The translations under genes and the position numbers were made by a program. The notes beneath the pieces are model-generated. The model did no database searches. It saw nothing but the letters and a program-made list of their open reading frames with translations, and was not told the origin of the DNA. DNA of 64,000 nt from Populus alba. Taxonomy: Eukaryota; Streptophyta; Magnoliopsida; Malpighiales; Salicaceae. This document shows positions 36,440 through 47,425 of this stretch, piece after piece (position 1 is the first letter of the stretch; every line of letters begins with the position of its first letter). The stretch covers positions 12,586,001 to 12,650,000 of the forward strand of contig NC_133296.1 in the NCBI RefSeq assembly GCF_005239225.2, written 5' to 3'.

Positions 36440-37407
36440 GACAAAAAAAATTCTTGTTTTTTTCAATACAAATAGGAAACAAGAATCATCATTTTATTAT
36501 TTTTAATCATTAAAAAATCCTAACTAGCTGGTTTTAAATTTGAATAAAAAGATTGATTCTGTATAAAAAAACATGTCATACCTTGTACACTTTACCTTAA
36601 GTTGTATTTTTTATTTATCTTATATAAAATAAGGTAATGTTATGTTTTCTGACTGTTGGTCTGCCTAATGGATAAAGTTGGTTTAAACCAGCAGAGTGGA
36701 CCATAGCTTTGGGGAGGGTCAAGTTTGTCATTCTAAGTTAAAACATAAAATAAAAGAAACTATTTTTTATTTAATATCGATAATATGTTTTATGTATAAA
36801 TTCATAATTTTCTATATTAAAAAAACAAAATAAAAAATTTTGATGTTTTTCAAATGTAGGCTAAGTTTTAATATAAAATCATAAACTGGTTATGATTCTC
36901 ATTGACTAATTTTTTTTTTTGAAGTATGATAAAAATATGAATGAATGTTTTTTTGAATTTGGTTATATGCACAAAAAAAAAAAACATATTTTTGTACTTT
37001 TGGAAAAAGGAAAAAATTTGAATTTTTTTAATAAATTTCAAAGAAAAAAAATATATTTTTAATACCAGGTCCGTATCTTATATTGTAAGTCTATAACTCA
37101 ATATTAAGTGAAATTCTGGAAAAACATGTGAGGGATCCATAAATAATTTTAATATGGTCCTTGGATTTTCTCAGAATTTCTGAAAACTATTTGAGGCTTG
37201 TTTGGATAAAGCGCACAAAATAAATAAATAAATAAACCTTGCTAGAAAATTAGTAAGGTGCCTTAACTAAAAAGTCAAAGATTTTAAAGTTGTTTTAAAG
37301 TTGTGTTTGGTAAACACACCTTAAGAACACAAAAAAATATTTTTTACCTCTTGATAAAAACTTGACTAGCCAAATATGCTTTTATTTTAGGAATGAGCTT
37401 AGCCTAC
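36440..37407 (-). mobile_element. LTR fragment of the second LTR family (copy 2)
   Basis: Colinear with 6,220-7,010 in the PTP1 intron LTR. Shared blocks: 'CAAATGTAGGCTAAGTTTTA' (36,853) with 'AAAATGTAGGCTAAATTCTC' (6,562); 'CATAAACTGGTTAT'; 'ATGTGAGGGATCCA' (37,128) with 'ATGTGAGGAACCCA'; and 'GTTTGGATAAAGCGCACAAA' with 'GTTTGGCAAAACACAAAAAA'. It is cut off at 37,407 where element A begins, so element A landed inside this LTR. Confidence 0.6.
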
Positions 37408-39305
37408 TGACACGACCAAAAGATTGATGTCTTCTCCCAAGTGCAGGAGTGTCGAAGTAATAAATAACCCGGCAAGACCGGGGTCGAACCACAGGGAGGT
37501 TAATTGTATAAATTATAAATAACAACACGATAACAACAACAATAATAACAACAATAATAATAGTAATACTAAGAGTAATAATAATAATACTCAGTAACGT
37601 GGCGTTGTTATACTGAGAATGATCTAAAAAGATCGGGTCACAGGTTTCCAGCCTATATACTGAGTTTATGAAAATATTAAAGAGATATATTATATAATAT
37701 AAACAGATTTCTGATGCGAATGAACAAGGCAAGACCAACATGTCAGGATCCTTGATCAAACACAGAGCATACTTAACGTACATATAATATATAACAAGAA
37801 TGTAAATAATAATAATAGTAGTAGTAATAATAAAGAGAGCTTTGAGAGGTAAGGTTGATGTAAGGATTAAACAATAATAAAAACAAATGTCAAGGTTAGA
37901 GGATTCACTAATGGTATTTCAAATAAATATAATATAAACTCTTTTTATTACTCAACTGGAAACCACACACAAAGGAGGTTCCAATCGGATGATTTATCGT
38001 TATTAGCTCATTATAAATTGTTAACATGATCATATTAATTATCTTATCTAAGTAACACCATACTTATCAATATCATCAGGCATTCATGTTGCTAGTTTAT
38101 GTTAACAACAAATCAAGTTCCTATCATAATAATGATGTAGGCCGAAAACTATGAAGGATCAAGCATTTGATGTACCAAGTGTTATACAACACAAATCTAG
38201 ATTAAACATTAAGCAAGGTATTAAGAATTAGTAAGATAAAAAGATAAAACATGTTAATAACAATCTTTCTTGGATATAAACATTAAAGTCCATGTTAAGT
38301 TTATATTATATCTATTCTAACACCACTAGTGAAACCTTTTCACCTTGACATAATTAACTTAGCTAAACATAATGAAGAAGAAAAACATAAATAAACAATA
38401 TAAGAACATAAACATGATATAAGTTAACTAAGTATAGAAAGGAAATGAAAAAAAAGCATAAACAAGATATTAATATAGCATGAAAGAAAAGTTGAACATT
38501 ACAAAGAGAGAAAAGCAAGAAGATGATTTTGATCTGAAAAATAATATATAAATACATGGCAAATGCCTCCTTTTATAGGCTAAAAATTAGAACTATTGAT
38601 TGGTTGACAAACTATTTAGTTGGTGGCCAACCATTGATTTGGTGGCTGGTTTTTGACAATGTTAGCTGCTGGTTCTTGACATTATTGGCTGGTTATTGAT
38701 ATTGTTGGCTGATCAAAACGTCATTGCTAACATCATAATTAGAGACCTTTGTTCCATTAAAGCTGTGGCAATTGTCTTAGCTTTCCAACAAAAAAAAACC
38801 AGAGATCATTTGGACTTCTAGAAACTCAAGATATGAGCTGAAAACCGAACAGTGTCCGAGCTGCAGGACAGGTTCCGACTTCTCCGTTGTTCCTAAGATT
38901 TGAACTTGAAAACGGCAGATTTGAGTCTTGTACTCTTCATGAAAGTTTGTAGGTCTATGTCTTAGCTTTTCGATTCATATAAAGTAGACCTAAATCCGAG
39001 TTCTACAACTCCAGTTATGATCCAATAACCGAATGGTGTTCGAGTTTGGAATTGAACCAGCATCTCTTCTCTTAGCCTAGTCCTCTTTTTGTCTCTTCAC
39101 TTTCAATAGTTAATCACATCAATAAATCCTTTGAATTGTGAGATATACCTGCATTCAAAATAAACATTTACCATAAATTAAAGATATATTATATTATCAG
39201 ACTTGTTATTATAAAAACATGTTGTAGTTAGGGGAATTTAATGATACTTTAGTGCAATACGATGATATAAAACCTTAATGAGAATGCACTTTTAAGTACT
39301 AATCA
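37408..39305 (-). repeat. 3' LTR of element A
   Basis: 1,898 bp; on the minus strand TGATTAGTACTT...GGTCGTGTCA. It is colinear with the 1,555-bp LTR of B, except for a ~255-bp extra segment at about 37,560-37,815 flanked by AAT-type simple repeats and lacking from B/C. The extra segment also occurs in A's 5' LTR, so it predates this insertion. Confidence 0.92.
38564..38580 (-). promoter_or_regulatory. TATA box of element A LTR
   Basis: Minus strand GCCTATAAAAGGAGGCA; the same motif occurs in the B LTR (48,102-48,118) and the central LTR fragment (about 54,328-54,344). Expected to drive retrotransposon transcription; in this 3' copy it could fire outward into the flanking LTR relic. Confidence 0.65.
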
Positions 39306-39317
39306 CACCCCCCAACC
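39306..39317 (-). other. Polypurine tract of element A
   Basis: Minus strand GGTTGGGGGGTG lies directly before the LTR start TGATTAG. It primes plus-strand DNA synthesis. The same tract abuts the LTR fragment at 55,020-55,031. Confidence 0.85.
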
Positions 39318-39654
39318 AGCTTATTACTAGTCCCTAGTAATCAAAGCGTTAAAAATAGAAAAACAATTTGCAAGTTCCACAAAAGCAAGGCATTCATCAT
39401 TCAACTTCCATTAATCTATCCAGATAAACAAACTCTCATTAAATTTATATATCTGCTTTATACTTTTTAAACAAGATATTAATAAACCTTCTTTTATGTG
39501 CTCAATGTATGAAAACATAAATTATGGGGCTTTTATTGGAAGAAAACAATATTATGTTCTAATGTTTTTCTAAGGTTAACTGCCTTGGGTTGGGACTAAT
39601 ACTTTTTTTTTTTTTTTTTTTATATATATATACATATAACTTAAAACACAATGC

Positions 39655-39930
39655 ATCATTAACCCATATAGCGAGCTTTAAGCTAATGACTCCCAGACCA
39701 GTTGGTCTTAGGGCATCAGGTGTTGAGACACCCCTACGAGCTTAGTAACTCGGGTTGTAGATACTGATATGTAGATAGTGCAATGTTTGATTCCCTTAAG
39801 CTTTCTCCTCAACCCATATAACAAGCACTGGGCCAATAGCTCCCAAGTCAGTTGACTTTAGGGTACTAGGTGTTAAAACACCCCTTCGGGCTTAATTGCT
39901 TAAATCAAGGAGGCTACGAAACCAAACTTA
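39655..39930 (-). repeat. Paired ~151-bp repeats in element A 3' non-coding region
   Basis: Two diverged units start at 39,660 and 39,811. Each has AACCCATATA, an 'AATGACTCCCAGACCAGTTG' / 'AATAGCTCCCAAGTCAGTTG' block, a 'TTAGGGCATCAGGTGTTGAG' type block and 'ACACCCCTACGAGCTT' / 'ACACCCCTTCGGGCTT'. The pair is retained in B (about 53,760-54,030) and C (about 55,390-55,650). No ORF; structured RNA or cis function is possible. Confidence 0.8.
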
Positions 39931-40409
39931 TCTACTTTTTTTTTTTTTTTATTCAATTTGTTTGTTTGTTTGTTTTTTTTTTATTATATACTATCCCTTT
40001 CCTTTAGTTGTTACCTTTAACAAAAGAACATGAATAATGTAAAAATCCAATATGCAACCCACAATCATATGTTAAAGTGTGTGTGTGTGAAAAATGAAGG
40101 TTTAAGAATACTTATTAAATGAGTATATAAGCAGAATTAAGTGATAACAATGTGAGAGTTTGTAAACCTGAATATTTCAAGAAGTATTTATGATAGACCT
40201 TGGTAATGATACTTATTAAGATGCGTCTCTAGAGTCAATAAAATTTCCTCCTTACTCTACCATCCTAATAAAGATACTTACTAAGATGTGTCTCAAGAGG
40301 TAATAAAACTGACTCTATACTCTGCTATCCTAATAACAATGTTGTCAAATTGTTTTAATAATAGAAAACACAGTTAGTTAATAATTTTTTTTTTTTTTAA
40401 TATATCAAC

Positions 40410-40433
40410 TACCCTCTCCCCCCAACCAAAACG
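40410..40433 (-). other. Upstream second polypurine-like tract
   Basis: The minus strand reads GTTTTGGTTGGGGGGAGAGG, resembling the LTR-adjacent tract (TTGGGGGG) but about 1.1 kb upstream of it. It is kept in B (about 53,252-53,275) and C (about 56,128-56,152), in each case next to a poly-A run. It could act as an additional plus-strand primer. Confidence 0.45.
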
Positions 40434-40614
40434 AGAACATTGTCCTCAATGTGCTAAGCAGAAAGAAAGAGTATAGAAGACATCACCTGAAACAGCAAAC
40501 ACTGACAAACCTGAAAACACACTTAAACAAATATAAGAAATAACAAAAACATAAAAATAAAAACAAAAGACACAAAGTTTTTACAAACTAAGGCTCAAAT
40601 CCAATTTAAGCTTT

Positions 40615-41240
40615 TTACGGCTTTCCGTAGTTGACCAATTTAGGCGACTCATGGAGGGAACAATTACAGGGGATGAAAGATTGTAGTTGGTCAATCAATT
40701 GTTTCAACAGTAGCAGCAGAGATTATGATTTGTCGTGCCGAAGATGTTAGAAATTCCTGTTCCACAGCATGATCAAGGAAAGACAGTAACTTATCATAAA
40801 AACCATTAACATTTAATAAACCTATGGGTTTATGGTGAATGTGCAGTTTGGGCCCAAGAGGAAAATATGAAAGATCTCTTCCAATGTGCCCAGACCACCT
40901 GGTAAGGCAATAAAGGCGTCAGCATGGTTAAACATTGTATTCATCCGATCAGACATTGTGGGGACCCGTACTTCCTCTCCAATTGTTTTTCCAATGAGGT
41001 CCCCTTGTGCTAAAGCTTTGGGGACAACCCCCAAAACTTGACTGCCTCCCATTAATGCAGCCATTGACACACCTCCCATTAACCCAAGGCTAACCTCCCC
41101 CATAAACTAAAATGAATCTTTCTCTCAGCTAGTACCCGACCAAGATGATTTGTTGATTCTAAAAACTCTTTTTCTTTCCCAGGACTGGATCCACCGAAAA
41201 CACAAATATTTCTGATGGGATGACTTGAGGAACCTGCCAT
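40615..41240 (-). pseudogene. LOG: Captured intronless LONELY GUY (LOG) cytokinin-activating enzyme copy
   Basis: LOG enzymes are cytosolic phosphoribohydrolases that release active cytokinin bases from cytokinin riboside 5'-monophosphates. The start is an ATG at 41240. Readable parts: an ICVFGGSSPGKEKEF start, LGRVLAERKIH, SLGLMG, VLGVVPKAL, VRVPTMSDRMNTMF, the signature [12 protein letters not shown], then [20 protein letters not shown] and [16 protein letters not shown]. Plant LOG genes have several introns; none is left here, so the copy came from spliced mRNA. Four single-base gains and one 4-base gain break the frame. Their sum (8) leaves a length divisible by three, about 205 codons, normal for LOG. 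The stop TAA lies in retrotransposon sequence, so the last LOG codons and 3' UTR are missing. B and C lack the insert. Either a young retro-pseudogene or an intact gene with assembly errors. Confidence 0.85.
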
Positions 41241-41385
41241 GTCTACACACTTCTATATTTGATGAATGTATGGGTTGAGTAGAAATGAAGGGTAGGAAAG
41301 AAGAATTTATAGATGAGAATTTGAAAATGCAATCATACCACCTATATGTAGGCCAGCTGTTGTCTCACACTCTCTCTCTCTCGCT
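40618..41385 (-). other. Captured host segment in element A (LOG coding plus upstream region)
   Basis: Comparison with B and C places the extra 768 bp between the element blocks AATAAAG and TAAAAAGC with no loss of element sequence. Beyond the LOG reading frame it holds about 145 bp upstream, including a CTATAAATTC TATA-like box at 41,304-41,314 and a GA-repeat at its outer edge. No poly-A tail and no clear target duplication are present, which argues against LINE-type insertion and for template switching during reverse transcription. Confidence 0.75.
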
Positions 41386-41493
41386 CTTTATTTAGTTATT
41401 TATTTATGTTGACAAATCATGTATGTACAGGTAGTTGTGATTGTGGCTCACATCTTCCCTTGGTTTTACGTTCAAGAACGGCTTAAACGCCCT

Positions 41494-42042
41494 CTATGGG
41501 TCGAGGATAGGCTTCCCATCCAGTTTTCTTAAAAACTGGCAAACAGGGTCTTTTTTAGTCAGATTCCCAAGACTAAGTCGATCATGTTCTTTATGGAATT
41601 GTGGCCGTAAATCATGAATTACACGATGCACATCTCCACTAGGATGCGTCTCAAGGGTCAACAAAAGATTATCTAAAGACCCCTTACTTAGTCCATCCTT
41701 AATGAATTGTATCTTATCTTCACGGTTTACAGATACCATTCCTAAAGAACGACATGTCACATTACAAGTCCATCTGACACATCTGTGACAGACTTTCAGT
41801 CGTTTTGCACGACGTTTCTTTGCAAAAGTGCTTGTACCTGTTCCAGGCATGTGTGAAATGAAAGAATTAGAGGACTCACCTGATAATCGTACCTTTGCTT
41901 CAATTAGCCAGCGAATATCTTCAGGAATTCCATGATTCATTAACAACCTCAATCTTGCACACCTAGCACGGTAAATTTTTGTAATTGCATTTAGAGGCAG
42001 AGCGGGAAAATACCTTTTCAACTTTTCAAGAGTGGTGTCCAT
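41494..42042 (-). CDS. Accessory ORF of element A, viral nucleic-acid-binding-protein-like
   Basis: 182 residues, intact, downstream of integrase, where Athila elements carry extra ORFs. N-terminal part (about 20-55): helical, with RARCARLRLLMNHGIPEDI. Then a Gly-rich joint, a basic patch at residues 75-81 (K/R-rich) and four cysteines at 85, 88, 93 and 97 (CX2CX4CX3C), followed by KIQFIKDG. The order of leucine-rich N-half, basic patch, CHRC and QFI-like block resembles the small cysteine-rich nucleic-acid-binding proteins of carlaviruses, several of which suppress RNA silencing (family knowledge). The Cys spacing differs from theirs, and the C-terminal 70 residues have no match I know. It is the same length as the B copy with nine substitutions. 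A role in binding nucleic acid is inference. Confidence 0.7.
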   Translation of the reverse strand: MDTTLEKLKRYFPALPLNAITKIYRARCARLRLLMNHGIPEDIRWLIEAKVRLSGESSNSFISHMPGTGTSTFAKKRRAKRLKVCHRCVRWTCNVTCRSLGMVSVNREDKIQFIKDGLSKGSLDNLLLTLETHPSGDVHRVIHDLRPQFHKEHDRLSLGNLTKKDPVCQFLRKLDGKPILDP

Positions 42043-42246
42043 TTTCAAATGAGAATTGGGGAAAAGATTCAAAGAAGGGAGAAAGAGCAGAGAATTGTAC
42101 AAATATGTACAAATATCAGTAATTTGGGAAACTGAAAGAACCGACTTAAGTCACGGAGTACCGTTATCCGCCATTTGACCGGGGTGAAAGAGAGACTAGC
42201 AAAACAAAAGTTATACCAAAACACAAAACAATGTGAGGAAAAAAAA

Positions 42247-43467
42247 TCAATCTTTATATACAGGATCACTCAATTCAATATAGTCATTTTCAACTGAAAA
42301 ATTGTCAAAATAAACTTTTAAACGATGCCCATTTACCTTGAAAACATTGCCATTCTTTGGATTCTCAATATCACAGGCCCCATATGGATACACATGTTTC
42401 ACAATGAAAGGACCGCTCCATCTTGATCTTAGTTTTCCAGGAAATAAATGGAGTCGAGAATTATAAAGCAACACTTTTTGACCAACATTAAATGTTTTTC
42501 TCAGTATTTTCTTGTCATGAAAGTCTTTGATTCTTGCTTTATGAATTTTTTGAAATTGTCATATGCATCATTTCTTATTTCCTCAAGCTCATTTATTTGT
42601 AATTTTCGCAGCTGACTAGCATCATCAAGGTTTGAATTGAAAAGCTTTAATAGCCCAATAAGCTTTATGTTCAATTTCCACAGGCAAGTGACAAGGTTTC
42701 CCATAAACTAGTCTATAAGGTGACATACCTAATGATGTTTTATAAGCAGTTCGATAAGCCCAAAGTGCATCATTAAGTCTTAAAGACCAGTCTTTTCCTA
42801 TTAGGGTTAATGGTTTTCTCCAAGATTTGTTTGATCTCCCTATTAGCAAGTTCTACTTGTCCATTTGTCTGGGGGTGTATAAGGGGTGGTAACTTTGTGT
42901 GTAATTCCATATTTCTTCATTAAAGACTCAAATGACTTGTTACAGAAATGTGTTCCACCATCACTTATCATGGCCCGAGGGATTCCAAATCGACTCAAAA
43001 TATTGTCTCTTAAAAAACTTGATCACTGTTTTATGATCATTATTACGACTTGGAATTGCCTCTATCCATTTTGAAACATAGTCTACTGCGACTAATATGT
43101 AAACAAAACCAAATGATGGAGGAAATGGACCCATAAAATCTATACCCCAACAGTCAAAGATTTCAATGACAAGAATAGTATTTAAAGGCATCATGTGACG
43201 TTTTGAAATAGATCCTAACTTTTGACAGTTTTCACAAGTTTTGCAGAATGCATGCGTATCTTTAAACATGGTGGGCCAATAAAATCCACATTGTAAGATT
43301 TTTGCAGTTGTCTTTCTTGATGAGAAATGACCCCCACAGGCCTCAGAATGACAAAATTTAATAACACTACTTACCTCATTGTCGGAAATGCATCTTCGAA
43401 ATATTTGATCAGGACAATATTTGAATAAGTAAGGGTCATCCCAATAAAAGTTCTTCACTTCGTTCAA
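42247..43467 (-). pseudogene. Element A integrase
   Basis: Inserts retrotransposon cDNA into the chromosome. The H2C2 zinc-binding region is seen (HSEACGGHF, then CKTCENCQK), then the catalytic core with GIDFMGPFPPS and VAVDYVSKWIEAIP (two catalytic Asp regions). Frames then break: 42849-42625 ([27 protein letters not shown]), 42704-42501, and 42474-42247 with the C-terminal [18 protein letters not shown] region. Several frameshifts; homopolymer length errors are a possible cause. Confidence 0.8.
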
Positions 43468-43490
43468 GAACTTTCTTTTGTCTTAAGTAC

Positions 43491-45065
43491 TCAATGAGCT
43501 GGCAAATGTTCTGAAACAAGAAAATTAACAATATTAGCAAACCAAGGCATTGTAGAGATAGAAAGTAAAGATTCATCAGGAAAGTAGTCATTAATTGGTG
43601 TGATGTCAGATCTTGAATCAGTTGTCAATCTTGACAAATGATCCGCGACAACATTTTCGGTGCCTTTCTTATCCTTGATTGTGATATCGAATTCTTGAAG
43701 TAACAAAATCCACCGCACCAATCTAGCCTTAGAATCCTTCTTAGAAAGAAGATATTTCAACGCTGCATGATCGCTAAAAACAATAACAGGTGAGCCAACA
43801 AGATAAGATCTGAATTTTTCACATGCAAATACTACTGCAAGTAATTCCTTTTCAGTGGTAGTGTAATTCATTTGAGCACTATTTAAAGTTTTACTTGCAT
43901 AGTAAATCACATAAGGTTTCTTGTCTTTTCTTTGTCCTAAAACAGCACCCACGGCATAATCACTAGCATCACACATTATTTCAAAAGGTAATGACCAATC
44001 AGGAGGTTGAATAACAGGAGCAGAAGTAAGCAAGCTTTTAAGTTTAACAAAGGCTTCTTCACAATGTTCAGTCCATTCAAAAACATTATCCTTTGTTAGA
44101 AGGTTACATAATGGCTTAGATATTACACTAAAATCTTTGATGAACCTTCTATAAAAACCAGCATGTCCTAAGAATGATCTAACATTTTTAATAGATTTTG
44201 GTGCTGGTAAGTTGGCAATTAACTCGATTTTAGATTTGTCAACCTCAATTCCTATTGATGAAACAATGTGACCAAGAACAATACCATTTGTTACCATAAA
44301 ATGACATTTTCCCAATTCAGCACAAGATTCTTCTCTTCACACCTGTTCAAAACCTTTTCCAAGTTATTTAAACAATCATCAAATGAATCACCAAAAACAG
44401 AAAAGTCATCCATAAAAATTTCAAGAAAACGTTCAACCATATCACTGAATATGCTAAGCATGCATCTTTGAAACGTGGCTGGTGCATTACATAATCCAAA
44501 AGGCATCCTTCGATATGCAAACGTACCAAATGGACATGTGAAAGTAGTTTTCTCTTGATCTTCAAATGCAATTTCAATTTGATTGTAACCTGAATAGCCA
44601 TCTAGGAAACAATAAAATTCAATGACCTGCAACTCTTTCTAGGATTTGATCCATGAAAGGTAAAGGAAAATGATCTTTTCTAGTCATTGAATTAAGTTTC
44701 CTATAGTCAATGCACATGCGCCAACCAGTAATAGTCCTAGTTGGAATTAACTCATTCTTCTCATTTGTTATCACAGTAACTCCAGACTTTTTGGGTACAA
44801 CTTGGGTAGGACTTACCCATTTGCTGTCAGAAATAGGATAAATGATTCCATTATCTAGAAGCTTAATGACTTCATTTTTCACTACTTCTTTCATATTAGG
44901 ATTAAGCCTTCGTTGCATTTCTCTAGATGGTTTAGCATTTTCCTCCAAATAAATCTTGTGTGTGCAAATCAAAGGGCTAATTCCTTTTATGTCAGCTATG
45001 GTCCATCCTAATGCATTTTTGTGCATTTTCAGAGTTTTGTAATAACTTACCTTCTTGATGAACAT
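43491..45065 (-). pseudogene. Element A reverse transcriptase and RNase H
   Basis: Copies element RNA into DNA and removes the template RNA. RT: KWVSPTQVVPKKSGVTV, TGWRMCIDYRKLN, DHFPLPFMDQILERVAGH, then after a frameshift near 44,630 FLDGYSGYNQI, FGLCNAPATFQRCM and the catalytic FMDDFS. RNase H (from about 44,000): [45 protein letters not shown] and [11 protein letters not shown], ending [14 protein letters not shown]. Two frame breaks only; otherwise well preserved. The motif context is Athila-type. This region is entirely absent from B and C. Confidence 0.85.
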
Positions 45066-45924
45066 TAAGTTTGGAAGAAATTATTACCGGAAAAGTTTCA
45101 TTTTCTCCCAAAAATGAGTATTTGAGATTAAATGGTAATGGCTTCAAATCGGGTTTTGGTGGTTGAACACTTGAAGGTATGGACTCAATTGATCGTGGTG
45201 GCAATTCCTCAATTTTCGGTCTCCAACTATTTGCCTTTGACTTTTCCTGAAAATAAACCATTTGCAAATCTTCAGATTCATTAAACTCAGTTTCACTGGA
45301 AGAATTTTCAAATTGATCATAGATTAATTTTTCAATAAAATCTACTTCCTGTAAATCATTATTATCTCCAGGTTGCTTGTAAATGTTAAAAACATTCATC
45401 TCCAATGTCATGTTTCCAAAAGATAACTTCATCACTCCATTCCTACAATTAATTAATGCATTAGAGGTTGCAAGAAATGGACGTCCTCAAATAACAGGAA
45501 TTAGATTGCATGCTTCAACAGGTTGTGTATCCAACACAATAAAATCCACAGGAAAGATGAATTTATCAACTTGTACTAACACATCTTCAACTATTCCTCT
45601 AGGCACTTTTACAGATCTATCAGCAAGTAAAAGAGTTACAGCAGTTGGTTTCAACTCACCTAGATTGAGACTTTGAAAAACCGAATATGGAAGTAAATTC
45701 ACACTAGCTCCAAGATCAAGTAAAGCTCTGTCAATTTTATGTTCTCCAATAAAGCAAGAAATTGTAGGACAACCAGGGTCTTTATATTTCAAAGCATTAT
45801 CATTTTGAAGAATGGCACTTACTTGTTCGGCTAAAAAGGCTTTCTTTTTCACATTCAGTTTTCTTTTCACAGTGCACAGATCTTTCAAAAATTTAGCATA
45901 AGAACGGTACCTGTTTAATAGCAT
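45066..45924 (-). pseudogene. Element A aspartic protease region
   Basis: Cleaves the polyprotein. The active-site motif is DLGASVNLLPYSVF (normally DTGAS/DSGAS), preceded by CPTISCFIGEHKIDRALL and followed by LADRSVKVPRGIVEDVLVQV and FPVDFIVLD. Frame breaks near 45,487 (a CAAATA in place of the glycine-rich GRPFLAT turn) separate it from the RT linker frame 45435-44992. Confidence 0.75.
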
Positions 45925-47425
45925 CTAACAAAGGTATATTGATCTTTACCTGTTTGAAAGTCTCAAAGATATCAGAATTATGATTGACTTTCCTTTGTTT
46001 GGTCATGACATGAGGAAATGGAAGTGCTGGGCGGTGAATCAGCCTTTTCTTTGCAATGTTCAGGTTCAACCCCTTCCTTACCCTCAGAGATAGACTCTTC
46101 ATCTTTCTCACAAGGTTCAAGAGTGGGTTTTTCAATAACCTTACCACTACGGAGAGTAGTGACTGATTTGACTTGATCCATATGTTGGTTTTCCGGAACC
46201 ACTTGCACTTGAATTGTATTGCCCTTTGGGATTTTTGTTGTGGTTGAGATGGAAACTTACCTTTCTCCTGAAAACTAAGAGCAGATGTGAACTTTGCAAG
46301 AGTATCTTTTAGATCTGCCATGGTTTGAGCATTTTGAGTGTTGATTGTCTCTTGCTTTCAATGAATGTATGCAGTGTTTCCTCAAGATTTCTTCTAGGAG
46401 GGGGAACATAAGGAGGTGCATATCCATGAGAATTTTGAAAATTATGGTGTGCTTGAAATGGTGGCTGTGAAGTTTGTGCATTATTGTTACCATTCTTCCA
46501 ACTGAAATTTGGGTGATTTCTCCAACCAGGGTTGTATGTTTGTGAGCATGGGTTATTACTTGGCCTTTGAAAACTATTTAAAGCATTGGCTTGTTCATTG
46601 GAGACATTCCTTAAAAGAAGGCAAAGTTGGACAATCATTGGTTGAGTGTTCATTAGTTTTCACAAATTTTGACACACAATTTCTTGAACAGATTTTAACT
46701 GACCACTCTTTTTTAATTCTAGTGCCTCAACTTTTTTAGCTAAAGATGTAAATTTGGCTTGGAGGTCATGATCTTCCCTAAGGTTGTACATGCCTCCATT
46801 AGATGTATGAGGTTGAGTTTTACCTGGTGCCTCACACGTGCCTGTGGTGTCCAATTTTGAGCATTTTCAGCTAACAAGTCTAGGTACTCCATTGCTTCAT
46901 CAGGGTCTTTATCTTCAAAAGTTCCATTGCACATCAATTCCACATTTGCCTATCTTTAGGTGTTAACCCTTCATAAAATTGTGAAAACCATCTCCATCTT
47001 TTCAAAACCATGATGAGGACAGGTGTTAAGCAAGTCTTTATATCTATCCCAACACTTGTAAAATGTTTCTCCTGGTTTTTGAGTGAAAGTGGTGATTTGT
47101 CTTTTGAAAGAGTTTGTTCTATGAGAAGGGAAAAACTTCTTTAAAAACTGTTGTTGCATTTCATCCCAAGCACGAATGGATCCTGACCTAATATTTTGTA
47201 GCATGTTTTAGCTTTATCTTTTAATGAAAAAGGAAAAAGCTTTTAATCTGATGGTGTTCATGCTACAATTTTAAGTCATTATAGGTGTTACAAACTTCTT
47301 CAAATTCTCTTAAATGCAAGTATGGATTTTCCAATTCTAAGCCATGAAAAGTGGGTAAAAGTTGAATAATACCTGGCTTAAAATTAAAATGAGACGCATC
47401 AGGAGGAAAAACAATACATGATGGT
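45925..47425 (-). pseudogene. Element A gag, 3' portion
   Basis: Capsid/nucleocapsid precursor. Readable pieces: RAWDEMQQQFLKKFFPSHRT, KPGETFYKCWDRYKDLLNTC, a zinc-knuckle region and a Gln/Pro-rich tail (PPFQAHHNFQNSHGYAPPY). At least six frame breaks relative to the intact copy in C. The 5' part of gag is 14 kb away at 61,066-61,174 because the B/C structure interrupts it at 47,425. Confidence 0.8.
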
